NCBI GenBank assembly: GCA_947166165.1
Contig: CAMVDK010000086.1
Coordinates: 1 to 11,287 of the forward strand
Source of the DNA: an uncultured Porphyromonadaceae bacterium
Lineage (GTDB): Bacteria > Bacteroidota > Bacteroidia > Bacteroidales > Muribaculaceae
Direction of reading: 5' to 3'
Length of the DNA stretch: 11,287 bases
The translations under genes were made by a program, and so were the position numbers. The notes beneath the pieces were generated by a model that ran no database searches, was not told where the DNA came from, and saw nothing but the letters and a program-made list of their open reading frames with translations. Shown in pieces: positions 1-7,402 of the stretch. Within the stretch, counting starts at the first letter, position 1. Each line of letters opens with the position of its first letter.

Positions 1-1
1 C

Positions 2-460
2 GGGCTTGGCGCGCTCAAGTACTTCATCCTGAAAGTGGACCCGCGCAAGAACATGCTCTTCAACCCCGAGGAGTCGATCGACTTCAACGGCAACACAGGT
101 CCGTTTATCCAGTACACCTACGCCCGCATCCAGTCGGTGCTTCGCAAGTGCACCGACGACATCGACGCCACCGACATCAGCGCTGTGGAGCCCAACGAGA
201 AAGAGACCGCGCTCATCCAGCGCCTGGCCGACTTCGCCACCGTGGTCGCCGATGCCGGCCGCAACTACAGCCCCGCCCTGGTGGCCAACTATGCCTACGA
301 CCTGGCCAAGGAGTTCAACCAGTTCTACCACGACTACAGCATCTTGCGCGAAGAGGACACCGCGTTGCGCGTGATGCGCCTCAAGCTGTCGCGCACGGTG
401 GGCGATGTGATTGCCCGCGCGCTGAGCCTGCTGGGCATGGAGGTGCCGCAGCGCATGTGA
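2..460 (+). CDS. argS: Arginyl-tRNA synthetase, C-terminal part (5' truncated by window)
   Basis: This class I aminoacyl-tRNA synthetase charges tRNA-Arg with arginine in the cytoplasm. Only the last 152 residues are present; the open frame runs from base 2 to TGA at 458-460. The fragment opens with GLGALKYFILKVDPRKNM and continues with FNGNTGPFIQYTYARIQSV, the junction between the catalytic core and the all-helical DALR anticodon-binding domain, as is typical of ArgS. Later landmarks are YDLAKEFNQFYHDYSI and the C-terminal ALRVMRLKLSRTVGDVIARA, ending GMEVPQRM; a terminal Met after a Pro-x-Arg stretch is usual for ArgS. The HIGH and KMSKS-like catalytic motifs would lie upstream of the window. 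A GTG at 35 is in frame but internal to the conserved core, so it is not a start. The next gene begins 87 bases downstream with no clear terminator between them. Confidence 0.95.
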   Translation, partial: GLGALKYFILKVDPRKNMLFNPEESIDFNGNTGPFIQYTYARIQSVLRKCTDDIDATDISAVEPNEKETALIQRLADFATVVADAGRNYSPALVANYAYDLAKEFNQFYHDYSILREEDTALRVMRLKLSRTVGDVIARALSLLGMEVPQRM

Positions 461-547
461 TGCCGCAGCAACTCGATGGCACAGTTTTTGCAACAAGAAG
501 TGAGAGATAACGACAAAAAACAATATCACCGAAAACACTAACCGAAA

Positions 548-1279
548 ATGAACAACAACGATTTCTATCCCTACAACGGTGGCTACTCGAGTGCCGCCCA
601 AGTGGAAAACGAGGCCACCCTGGCCAGCTACACGGCGAGCGTGATGCGCCGCGTGTTTGGCAAGATGTTCCTGGGCCTGCTGGCCACAGCGCTCACGTCG
701 TTCCTGATGCTCAGCAGCGAGTCGCTGTTGACGGCCCTGCTGAGCAACAGTGTCGTCTTCTGGGTGCTGATGATTGCCGAGCTGGGACTGGTGTTCGCCA
801 TCAGCGGAGCCATCAACAAGCTCAGCACGGGCACAGCCACGGCGCTGTTCTACCTCTACAGCGTGCTCAACGGCGTGACACTCACACCCATCTTCCTGGT
901 TTACACCGAAGCATCGGTGTTCCAGACGTTCCTCATCACCTCGCTCACCTTTGGCTCGATGGCGGCCTTTGGCTACTTCACCAAGCAGGACCTGTCGAAG
1001 TTCGGCTCGTTCCTGTTCATGGCGCTCATAGGTCTGATTGTGTGCTCGGTGGTGAACCTGTTCATGCACAGCAGCACTTTTGAGTGGATCATCAGCCTGG
1101 CCGGCATTGCCATCTTCATCGGTCTGACGGCATGGGACACGCAGAAAATCAAGGAAATGATTGCCGTGACCGACCCGAGCCAAGTGGGCAAGGTGGCCAC
1201 GCTGGGCGCGCTGAGCCTGTATCTCGACTTCATCAACCTGTTCCTGTACCTGCTGCGCTTCTTCGGCAGCCGTGACTGA
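548..1279 (+). CDS. Bax inhibitor-1 / YccA (YbhL) family integral membrane protein
   Basis: This 243-residue protein of the BI-1/LFG (TMBIM) family sits in the inner membrane. Family members are linked to pH-sensitive calcium leak (Bacillus YetJ) and membrane stress, but the role in Bacteroidetes is not established. After a hydrophilic N-terminus of about 33 residues there are about seven hydrophobic segments, roughly at 36-56, 69-90, 97-117, 124-145, 152-173, 178-195 and 216-238. Family hallmarks are GLTAWDTQKIKEM (192-204) and LSLYLDFINLFLYLLRFFG (222-240). Asp197 and Asp227 plausibly match the di-aspartyl pair that gates YetJ; that correspondence is inferred. The ATG at 548 follows an A-rich leader with no Shine-Dalgarno, as is common in Bacteroidetes. 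Its TGA (1277-1279) overlaps the ATG of the hydrolase gene by one base, so the two are probably translationally coupled. Confidence 0.92.
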   Translation: MNNNDFYPYNGGYSSAAQVENEATLASYTASVMRRVFGKMFLGLLATALTSFLMLSSESLLTALLSNSVVFWVLMIAELGLVFAISGAINKLSTGTATALFYLYSVLNGVTLTPIFLVYTEASVFQTFLITSLTFGSMAAFGYFTKQDLSKFGSFLFMALIGLIVCSVVNLFMHSSTFEWIISLAGIAIFIGLTAWDTQKIKEMIAVTDPSQVGKVATLGALSLYLDFINLFLYLLRFFGSRD

Positions 1280-2235
1280 TGAAACGCTCCACATCCAGAC
1301 GCTGCTTGCGATGGGTCGAGGCGCTGGTGGCCATCGCCATGCTGGTGGTGATTGCCGCCAGCTGCTATATGCTCCACTATGCCTTGGCTCCGCTGCGTCG
1401 CACCGCCGACGAGGCCTACAGCCGCCTTGCCGAGCGCTCGCCCGAGGTGATGCCCTGGGTGGAACAGGCCAAGAGCCTGCTGCGCGACACGGTGATTGAC
1501 TACGACGGCGAGCGCCTGCACGCCATCTACCTGCCGGCCGACACGCCCACCACGCGCACCGCCGTGCTGGTGCATGGCTACAAGGACTGCGCCATATCGA
1601 TGCTGCACATCGGGTGGCTGTATCACCAGCGGCTGGGGTTCAACATCCTGCTCCCCGACCTCTCGGCCCACGGTGAGAGCGAAGGCGACCACATCGGCAT
1701 GGGCTGGCACGAGCGCCACGAGGTGGAGCGCTGGGTGGAGGTGGCCACGAGCCTGTGGCATGCCGACAGCGTGCCGCCACGCGTGGTGCTTCACGGCATC
1801 TCGATGGGAGCCGCCACGGTGATGGCAGCCTCGGGCGACTCGCTCCCCGAGAGCGTGCGGTGCATCGTGGAGGACTGCGGCTACACCAGCGCTTGGGACG
1901 AGTTTGCCGGCCAGATGCACGAGCAGTTCGGCCTGTCGGAATTCCCGCTGATGTACACCACCAGCGCGCTGTGCCGGCTGCGCTACGACTGGAGCTTCGG
2001 CGAGGCGTCGCCCCTGCAGCAAGTGGCGCGCTGCCAGCTGCCCATGCCCTTCATTCACGGCGGCAGCGACACGCTTGCTCCCACCGCGATGGTGCACCCG
2101 CGCTATGCCGCCAAGCCCGAGCCCAAGCAGCTGTGGATAGCTCCCGGCTCGGCACACGCCCGTTCGTTCACCGACCATCCACAGGACTACGAGCGCGTGC
2201 TGCGCGCCTTCCTCGACAAGCACTTCTACAACTGA
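1279..2235 (+). CDS. Membrane-anchored alpha/beta hydrolase (serine hydrolase)
   Basis: This 318-residue alpha/beta-hydrolase-fold protein has one N-terminal hydrophobic segment (about 12-36), so it is probably anchored in the inner membrane with the catalytic domain outside the cytoplasm. The fold's landmarks appear in order: VLVHGYKDC (97-104, oxyanion-hole strand), LLPDLSAHGESEGDHIGMGW (124-143), the nucleophile elbow LHGISMGAA with Ser175 in G-x-S-x-G, FIHGGSDTLAP with candidate acid Asp264, and GSAHARSF with candidate base His293. It resembles the YqkD/BEM46-like group of hydrolases common in Bacteroidetes, whose substrate is unknown; esterase or peptidase chemistry are both possible. 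The start at 1279 overlaps the stop of the BI-1 gene (TGATG), which supports one transcript. A hairpin terminator lies 56 bases after the stop. I am sure of the fold and triad but not of the substrate. Confidence 0.9.
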   Translation: MKRSTSRRCLRWVEALVAIAMLVVIAASCYMLHYALAPLRRTADEAYSRLAERSPEVMPWVEQAKSLLRDTVIDYDGERLHAIYLPADTPTTRTAVLVHGYKDCAISMLHIGWLYHQRLGFNILLPDLSAHGESEGDHIGMGWHERHEVERWVEVATSLWHADSVPPRVVLHGISMGAATVMAASGDSLPESVRCIVEDCGYTSAWDEFAGQMHEQFGLSEFPLMYTTSALCRLRYDWSFGEASPLQQVARCQLPMPFIHGGSDTLAPTAMVHPRYAAKPEPKQLWIAPGSAHARSFTDHPQDYERVLRAFLDKHFYN

Positions 2236-2290
2236 CTTTGCCGCATCGCGCTTGCACCTTGTTAATATTCTATTCTTGGGCATATCGAAG

Positions 2291-2317
2291 GGCGCCACAC
2301 AATATTTGGCGCCTTTT
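2291..2317 (+). terminator. Intrinsic terminator after the BI-1/hydrolase pair
   Basis: A perfect 7-bp stem GGCGCCA/TGGCGCC (2291-2297 with 2307-2313) has a 9-base loop and is followed directly by TTTT (2314-2317). It lies 56 bases after the hydrolase stop and 39 bases before the porV start, so it plausibly separates the two units. The U-tract is short, so termination may be partial. Confidence 0.7.
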
Positions 2318-2355
2318 CGAGTTATTATAGAGGAAAAAACTCTAACAGACACATA

Positions 2356-3549
2356 ATGAAAATTCAGATCAAAGCTGCGATAGCCCTGTCGGCACTGCTC
2401 CTGTCGGCACCCGCATGGGCCGATGACGACTTGAAACAGGAATTCAACCCGATTGAGACGGGCGTGACGATGCTCAGCATCTCGCCCGAAGCCCGTGGAG
2501 CCAGTATGGGCGACCTGGGAGCGGCCACCGAGCCCGATGTGAACTCGCAATTCTGGAACCCGTCGAAGTACGCCTTTGCCTACAGCAGCGCCGGCGTGTC
2601 GCTGAGCTACACCCCGTGGCTGCGCAAGATTGTGAACGACATCTACCTGGCCAACCTGTCGGGCTACATGAAGCTGGGCAGCGGCGACAACCAGGCCATC
2701 AGTGCCTCGCTGCGCTACTTCTCCTATGGCGAGATCAACGCATCGGAGGGGAGCACAATCACCAACTCGATCCACCCCTATGAGTTCGCCATCGACGCGG
2801 GCTACTCGCGCAAGCTGTCGGAGAAGTTCTCGATGGGTGTCGCGCTCCGCTTCATCCGCAGCGACCTGGGCTACAGCACCAGCGGCGCCGCCGACGCCAA
2901 GACGGGTGCCTCGGCGTTCTCGGCCGACATCAGCGGCTACTACACCACCTATCCCGTGATCGGGCGCAACGAGTGCCAGTGGTCGCTGGGATTCAACATC
3001 TCCAACATCGGTTCGAAAGTGTCGTATGAGGGTGGTGAGCGCCAGGCCTTCCTGCCGGCCAACCTGAAAATCGGCACCACGTTCACCTTCCCGCTGGCCG
3101 ACTACCACAACCTGACCTTCGGTGTCGACGCCAACAAGCTGCTCGTGCCCGCCAAGCCGCGCAGCACCGACTCGAAGTATATAGGCTCCGACGGAACGGT
3201 CGACCAGCTGGCCTACGAGAACGACTACGAAGAGTGGAAAAACAAGTCGTCGATTTCGGGTATCTTCAGCTCGTTTGGCAGCGACTTTGGCAAGCGCATC
3301 AACCTGTCGGTGGGCGCCGAGTACGTCTACAACCAGCAGTTCTTCCTTCGCGGAGGCTACTACTACGAGAGCGCCTACAACGGCGACCGCCAGTACTTCG
3401 GCCTCGGTGCCGGGTTCTCGCTCAACGTGCTCCGCCTCGACGCCAGCTACATGATCGCCACCAAGCAGAACAGCCCGCTCGACCAGACACTCCGCTTCAC
3501 CCTGTCGTTCGACATGGACGGCATCAAGAACCTGTTCAACCGCAACTGA
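2356..3549 (+). CDS. porV: PorV-like outer-membrane protein of the type IX secretion system
   Basis: This 397-residue protein belongs to the PorV/PorQ (FadL-like beta-barrel) family. In Porphyromonas and Flavobacterium, PorV is the outer-membrane shuttle that binds type IX cargo by its C-terminal domain and passes it to the sortase PorU. A signal peptide is evident at residues 1-22, with likely cleavage after APAWA. The mature N-terminus carries the family signature: FNPIETGVTMLSISPEARGA (30-49), MGDLGAATEPDVNSQFWNPS (51-70) and LSYTPWLRKIVNDIYLANL (83-101), followed by ASLRYFSYGEI. The rest alternates amphipathic strands rich in aromatic residues and ends LRFTLSFDMDGIKNLFNRN, a typical barrel closing strand. 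The length fits PorV (about 390) better than PorQ (about 340). The ATG at 2356 immediately precedes the signal peptide. ispF starts 20 bases after the stop. porU is not adjacent upstream within this window. Confidence 0.88.
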   Translation: MKIQIKAAIALSALLLSAPAWADDDLKQEFNPIETGVTMLSISPEARGASMGDLGAATEPDVNSQFWNPSKYAFAYSSAGVSLSYTPWLRKIVNDIYLANLSGYMKLGSGDNQAISASLRYFSYGEINASEGSTITNSIHPYEFAIDAGYSRKLSEKFSMGVALRFIRSDLGYSTSGAADAKTGASAFSADISGYYTTYPVIGRNECQWSLGFNISNIGSKVSYEGGERQAFLPANLKIGTTFTFPLADYHNLTFGVDANKLLVPAKPRSTDSKYIGSDGTVDQLAYENDYEEWKNKSSISGIFSSFGSDFGKRINLSVGAEYVYNQQFFLRGGYYYESAYNGDRQYFGLGAGFSLNVLRLDASYMIATKQNSPLDQTLRFTLSFDMDGIKNLFNRN

Positions 3550-3569
3550 CCGGCTGCAGCGTCACCACA

Positions 3570-4046
3570 ATGCGAATCGGTTTTGGCTACGACGTTCACC
3601 GCTTGGTGGAAGGCCGCGAGCTGTGGCTGTGCGGCGTGAAGATTGAGCACACGTTGGGATTGCTGGGTCACAGCGATGCCGATGTGGCCATCCACGCGCT
3701 GTGCGACGCGCTGCTCGGCGCGGCCTGCCTGCGCGACATAGGGCACCACTTCCCCGATACCGACCCGCGCTACAAAGGCATCGACAGCCGCAAGCTGCTG
3801 CACCAGGTGATGGCCATGCTCGGCGAGCGCGGCTACCGGCTCGGCAACTGCGACATCACCATCTGCGCCGAACGGCCGAAAATCAACCCGCACATCCCCG
3901 CCATGCAGCAGCAACTGGCCCGGTGCATGGACTGCGACGTGAGTCAAGTCTCCATCAAGGCCACCACCACCGAGCGGCTCGGCTTCGTGGGCCGCGAGCA
4001 AGGCATCGCCGCCCATGCCGTGGCTCTCATCGAAAACGCCGTTTGA
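3570..4046 (+). CDS. ispF: 2-C-methyl-D-erythritol 2,4-cyclodiphosphate synthase
   Basis: IspF cyclises CDP-methylerythritol 2-phosphate to methylerythritol cyclodiphosphate with release of CMP in the MEP isoprenoid pathway; it is a cytoplasmic homotrimer. The 158-residue length is normal for the family. The metal ligands are present as GYDVHR (Asp8, His10) and His42 in VAIHALCDALLG. The signature GHSDADV lies at 33-39, HHFPDTDPRYKG at 59-70, and the C-terminal ATTTERLGFVGREQGIAAHA at 131-150, with the conserved Thr-Glu that contacts the diphosphate. The frame stays open well upstream, into the porV gene, but ATG 3570 gives the canonical MRIGFGYDVH start. It is 20 bases after the porV stop, so the two genes are probably co-transcribed, and a strong terminator follows. 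I recall the same porV-ispF adjacency in Porphyromonas gingivalis but could not check it. Confidence 0.96.
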   Translation: MRIGFGYDVHRLVEGRELWLCGVKIEHTLGLLGHSDADVAIHALCDALLGAACLRDIGHHFPDTDPRYKGIDSRKLLHQVMAMLGERGYRLGNCDITICAERPKINPHIPAMQQQLARCMDCDVSQVSIKATTTERLGFVGREQGIAAHAVALIENAV

Positions 4047-4062
4047 ACGGGCGTCAAATAAT

Positions 4063-4099
4063 AAAAATCCTGAAATATCCACGTTTCAGGATTTTTTTT
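4063..4099 (+). terminator. Strong intrinsic terminator after ispF
   Basis: A 13-bp perfect stem, AAAAATCCTGAAA (4063-4075) with TTTCAGGATTTTT (4084-4096), has an 8-base loop, and the T run continues to 4099. The A-rich 5' arm and T-rich 3' arm make this a textbook rho-independent terminator. It ends the porV-ispF unit. Confidence 0.92.
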
Positions 4100-4101
4100 G
4101 C

Positions 4102-4109
4102 TACCTTTG
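4102..4109 (+). promoter_or_regulatory. Bacteroidetes -7 promoter element for the glycosidase gene
   Basis: TACCTTTG is an exact match to the Bacteroidetes primary-sigma -7 consensus TAnnTTTG, 33 bases before the ATG at 4143. It begins two bases after the T-tract of the ispF terminator. No TTTG -33 box is seen 19-21 bases upstream; that space is the terminator stem. The position fits a new transcript starting near 4116. Confidence 0.5.
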
Positions 4110-4142
4110 GCGATTGAAATGACCATCAACCAAAATACGCGT

Positions 4143-6596
4143 ATGAAAAAAGTATTTACTCTACTGGCCTTATCGGCCATGATTGCTACAACGGCTATGG
4201 CCGACGTCACCGTCGACGGCAAGAGCTACACTGTCGACACCATCATCCATCGCCAGGTGGGTCCGGGCATCATGCACTCGGTGATCCGCCTGCCGGATTA
4301 CCCCCTGAATGTGTACATCAGCGAGATGGACATCACCAACCCCAACAACCGCATCGAGAGCACCTTCTCGCGCGGCCGTCTGGGTCAGCTCGAGGCGCTC
4401 GAAGAGGCCGCAGTGCGTAACCGCACAGCCACCAAGCGCCCCATCGTGCTGGTGAACGGCAACTTCTGGGTGGTGAGCACCAGCCAGCCCTGGGCGAGCT
4501 TCCAGCTCGACTTCCCGCTGGGCGGCGTGGTGCGCAACGACACGGTGATTGTGAACCCCAACTGCACCTACGACCAGTGGAACAACGGCCCCTGGAGCAC
4601 CGGCTCGGCAGTGGTCGACCGCAGCGGACGTGTGTATATGGGTCCCACCCGATGGAAAGGCACCGTGAGCCATCCGGCCGTGCGCGACGGTGCTCCGCAG
4701 GAGTTCCAGAACGTGAACCGCCGTGCCGTGACCGGCGAGATGTGCCTCTACAACGAAGCCTACGGCGTGTCGCGCGCTTTTGCCAACAACTGGACCAGCT
4801 TCAACACCACCGGCGACAACGAAAGCGACAACTACTTCCTCCGCTTCAAAGAGGGCGAAGACTGGCGTGTGGGCCAGGAGATGCACTTCGAGGTGGCCAG
4901 AGTGCTGACTGGAAAGGACCGCTCGGCGCTCGGCGGCGGCAACGGCTTTGACGCCTGCCTCACCTGCACCGGCGCCAGCAAAGAGCTCATGTCGCCGGTG
5001 CAAAAAGGCGACGAACTGGTCATCACCGTAGAGTGGAGCATGACCGACGCCGCCGGCAACACCGTCTACCCGAAGGTGGAGAACCTGGTAGAAGGCAATG
5101 CCACCGTGATGACCAACGGCGAACTCACCCCGCGCAACTACAACGAGAGTTACAACACCTCCATCTACTCGCGCACGGCCTATGCCACCAACGCCGAAGG
5201 CACAAAGGTCTACTTCATCGTCATCGACAAATCGCTCAGCCCCGACTACGGCCGCTCGGTGGGTGCCACCACAGCGCAGATGTGCCAGGTGCTCAAGGGG
5301 CTGTGCCCCGATGTGACCGACGTGGTGAACTTCGATGCCGGCGGCTCGGCACTCATGTTTGTAGACGGCGACTATGCCAACACCAGCATGGAGTACAACG
5401 CCCGCAAGGTGTCGTGCGGATGGATGATGGAGGCCGTAGGCGAGGAGGACAACCAGATTGCCTCGATCGCCTTCGCCGACTATCAGAAAAAGATGCCCGT
5501 CTACTCGTCCTACACCCCCGTGATTTGGGGCTACAACGCCCGTGGCGAGATTGTTGACCACGACGTGAAGGGCTTCACCCTGTCGTGCGACAGCATCACC
5601 GGCCGCTGCGACGGGCAGACCTTCTACGCCAGCGGCGTGGCGCAGCAGAGCTACATCACCGCCACCCTCGACAGCATCAGCACCCAAATCAAGATCATCA
5701 CCCAGGAGGCCACGCCAGCCATCAAAATCAAGCCTACCCTGGTGATCGACGACCGCGACTACCCCGTCGAGGTGATTGCCGCTGTCAACGGCGAGACCTT
5801 CTTCTACGATCCCGCCTCGCTGCAATGGTGGCTGACCGACTCCACCGTGGCCAGCATCAACAACGGCACCCTGCGCGGCACGGCCAATGGCCAGACGCTG
5901 CTCAACTGCCAAATCGGCGAATTGAAGGACAGCACGATGGTGAGCGTAGAAATCAGCGACACGCCCTACAAATATCACGACTGGGCCGGATGGACCGTGA
6001 AAGGCACCGGCCACAAGAACTTCACCCTCACCGACGACGGCACGCTCACCTACACCTATGGCTCAGCACGCGCGCCCTACATCGCCCTGCAGAAGGAACT
6101 CACCTTCTACGGCCTGCCCGACACCATCGCCTTCGCCTTCAAGAGCGATGTGCCCATCGACCGCATGCAGATGGACGTGCGCAACCTCAACTTCCCCAAG
6201 ACCAACAACATGGTCAACGCACCCGAGGGCGGCTTCGCTGCCGGCGAATGGCACACCGTGAAGATGGACCTCGCCACCCTGGGCGGCACCGACAAGGTGA
6301 GCACCTATCCCCTCCTGCTCAAGGAAATCCGCTTCGAGCCCACCAAGGGCCTCGAGGCCGTGGAGCGCACCATCGAGCTCACCCCCATCTACGCCCACTA
6401 CGACCGCGTGATGATTCCCGGCGACGTGACCCGCGACGGCACCATCGACATCGACGACTGCAACGCCATCATCAACATCCTGCTGCGCAAGGCTGTGCCC
6501 TCCGACTATCCCGGCAATGCCGACATCGACGCCAGCGGAGTGATCGACATCGACGACTTGAACGTGGTGATCAACATCATGCTCAACAAGGCTTGA
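4143..6596 (+). CDS. Secreted phosphodiester-glycosidase-family protein with C-terminal dockerin
   Basis: This 817-residue multidomain exported protein begins with a signal peptide (1-20, cleavage after ATTAMA). Residues about 45-435 match the NAGPA/DUF2233 phosphodiester glycosidase family, whose human member removes GlcNAc from GlcNAc-phosphomannose. The visible family features are RPIVLVNGNFWV (99-110) and NFDAGGSALMFVDG (396-409), equivalent to the usual N-[LF]-DGGGS loop but with Ala399 in place of the second Gly. Residues about 436-603 look like two bacterial Ig-like (BIG2-type) segments, the second ending STVASINNGTLRGTANGQT and strand material. Residues about 608-750 form a beta-rich stretch, possibly a carbohydrate-binding-like module. 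A dockerin type I pair closes the protein (760-817): GDVTRDGTIDIDD and DIDASGVIDIDD loops, each followed by an INI[LM]L helix. ATG 4143 is preferred because it starts the signal peptide; the upstream in-frame TTG at 4098 lies in the terminator. The natural substrate is unknown. Confidence 0.85.
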   Translation: MKKVFTLLALSAMIATTAMADVTVDGKSYTVDTIIHRQVGPGIMHSVIRLPDYPLNVYISEMDITNPNNRIESTFSRGRLGQLEALEEAAVRNRTATKRPIVLVNGNFWVVSTSQPWASFQLDFPLGGVVRNDTVIVNPNCTYDQWNNGPWSTGSAVVDRSGRVYMGPTRWKGTVSHPAVRDGAPQEFQNVNRRAVTGEMCLYNEAYGVSRAFANNWTSFNTTGDNESDNYFLRFKEGEDWRVGQEMHFEVARVLTGKDRSALGGGNGFDACLTCTGASKELMSPVQKGDELVITVEWSMTDAAGNTVYPKVENLVEGNATVMTNGELTPRNYNESYNTSIYSRTAYATNAEGTKVYFIVIDKSLSPDYGRSVGATTAQMCQVLKGLCPDVTDVVNFDAGGSALMFVDGDYANTSMEYNARKVSCGWMMEAVGEEDNQIASIAFADYQKKMPVYSSYTPVIWGYNARGEIVDHDVKGFTLSCDSITGRCDGQTFYASGVAQQSYITATLDSISTQIKIITQEATPAIKIKPTLVIDDRDYPVEVIAAVNGETFFYDPASLQWWLTDSTVASINNGTLRGTANGQTLLNCQIGELKDSTMVSVEISDTPYKYHDWAGWTVKGTGHKNFTLTDDGTLTYTYGSARAPYIALQKELTFYGLPDTIAFAFKSDVPIDRMQMDVRNLNFPKTNNMVNAPEGGFAAGEWHTVKMDLATLGGTDKVSTYPLLLKEIRFEPTKGLEAVERTIELTPIYAHYDRVMIPGDVTRDGTIDIDDCNAIINILLRKAVPSDYPGNADIDASGVIDIDDLNVVINIMLNKA

Positions 6597-6643
6597 AGCC
6601 AGCCCGGTGGGCTTAGCCAAGCCACCTGACCAACAATCATGAG

Positions 6644-6692
6644 CGAGTGCCCCGCATTGCCCCTGCCACACGGCGGCAATGCGGGGCACTTG
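6644..6692. terminator. Long perfect hairpin downstream of the glycosidase gene
   Basis: A perfect 16-bp inverted repeat (AGTGCCCCGCATTGCC at 6646-6661 with its complement at 6675-6690) extends to 18 pairs at 6644-6692 if one G-T wobble is allowed. The loop has 13 bases. It lies 47 bases after the glycosidase stop. There is no T-tract on either side, so it may be a 3'-end stabiliser or a U-less terminator rather than a classical one. A smaller hairpin, AGCCC-GGT-GGGCT, sits just upstream at 6601-6613. Confidence 0.6.
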
Positions 6693-6768
6693 CCATGGTT
6701 ACGCCGTTTTAAAACCGGAAGCTCAAAATTTGCACCGCATAGCCGACGCGTAATTCAAAAAAACTGAG

Positions 6769-6776
6769 TAACTTTG
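6769..6776 (+). promoter_or_regulatory. Bacteroidetes -7 promoter element for dut
   Basis: TAACTTTG matches the TAnnTTTG consensus, 62 bases before the dut ATG. The surrounding 6715-6800 stretch is clearly more AT-rich than the neighbouring genes, as promoters here tend to be. The nearest upstream TTTG (6729-6732) is 36 bases away, too far for a standard -33 box, so the call rests on the -7 element and position. Confidence 0.45.
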
Positions 6777-6838
6777 TGGTTTGAAACAAAACATCGGCCC
6801 ATCACCCGTTTTTATTGACCTGTAGAATCCACCTTGAA

Positions 6839-7282
6839 ATGAGCCATATCGAAGTGAAAATCGTGAACCACAGCCCTCACCCGCTGCCGTCCTACAGCAC
6901 CGCGCTGAGCGCCGGCATGGACCTGCGCGCCTGGCTGCCCGAGCCGCTCACCCTGCAGCCGCTCGAACGCGCCCTCGTGCACACGGGTATCCACATCGCC
7001 CTGCCCGAAGGCTACGAGTGCCAGATACGCCCCCGCAGCGGGCTGGCCCTGAAGCGCGGCCTGACGGTGCTCAACACCCCGGGCACCATCGACGCCGACT
7101 ACCGTGGCGAAGTGGGCGTGATTGTGGTCAATCTGAGCAATGAGCCGCAGACCATCGCCGACGGCGAACGCATCTGCCAGATGGTGGTCGCCCGCCACGA
7201 GACAGTGACCTGGCGGCCCGTCGACACCCTCGACGACACCACGCGCGGCACCGGCGGCTTCGGCCACACCGGCACCAACTGA
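6839..7282 (+). CDS. dut: Deoxyuridine 5'-triphosphate nucleotidohydrolase (dUTPase)
   Basis: This trimeric dUTPase hydrolyses dUTP to dUMP and pyrophosphate, keeping uracil out of DNA and supplying dTMP synthesis. All five motifs are present in the 147-residue protein: AGMDLRA (25-31), PRSGLA (65-70), LNTPGTIDADYRGEVG (78-93, with Asp85 the likely catalytic base), ERICQMVV (110-117) and the flexible C-terminal arm RGTGGFGHTG (136-145), which closes over the substrate. ATG 6839 is preferred; the frame extends to a TTG at 6815, but those eight codons match nothing in the family. In Bacteroides, as I recall, dut is followed by a TPR-protein gene of the kind found here at 10261. In this window about 3 kb of extra DNA separates them. 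Confidence 0.96.
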   Translation: MSHIEVKIVNHSPHPLPSYSTALSAGMDLRAWLPEPLTLQPLERALVHTGIHIALPEGYECQIRPRSGLALKRGLTVLNTPGTIDADYRGEVGVIVVNLSNEPQTIADGERICQMVVARHETVTWRPVDTLDDTTRGTGGFGHTGTN

Positions 7283-7326
7283 CAACGGCCATCCTAATCT
7301 ATACAGCATTTAACCAAACCCTCGCA

Positions 7327-7401
7327 ATGGAACGATACTTCAACACCGCCGGGCCAAATAAGCCCGAATTGGCATACACGCTCGACCCTTTGAGCCACTA
7401 A
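7327..7401 (+). pseudogene. N-terminal remnant of a Bacteroidales AAA-type ATP-binding protein
   Basis: An ATG at 7327 opens a 24-codon frame, MERYFNTAGPNKPELAYTLD then PLSH and TAA. I recognise the [KR]-Y-F-N-T-A-G-P-x-x-P-E-x-x-Y-x-x-x-P-L-S start as the N-terminus of a large, multicopy family of Bacteroidales ATP-binding proteins (AAA-like ATPases, several hundred residues). In intact members the Walker A segment follows shortly after; here the frame stops just before it. This is therefore a severely truncated copy. Family recognition rests on memory of the motif and the match is short. Confidence 0.6.
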
Positions 7402-7402
7402 T

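Noticed and set aside
2267..2280. Possible promoter TATTCTTG upstream of porV
   Set aside because: It is one base off the -7 consensus, lacks a correctly spaced -33 box, and would place the hairpin terminator at 2291-2317 inside the new transcript.
973..3108. A 711-codon open frame on the - strand
   Set aside because: It lies antisense across three well-supported + strand genes, has low-complexity His/Arg/Gly/Val-rich composition and no recognisable domain; long antisense frames are expected in GC-rich coding DNA.
3234..3569. Upstream in-frame extension of ispF
   Set aside because: The frame is open but lies within porV in another frame; the conserved IspF N-terminus begins at ATG 3570.
4170..6014. 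A 614-codon open frame on the - strand
   Set aside because: It is a mirror of the glycosidase gene with biased His/Val/Gly composition and no domain. The + strand frame has a signal peptide and family motifs.
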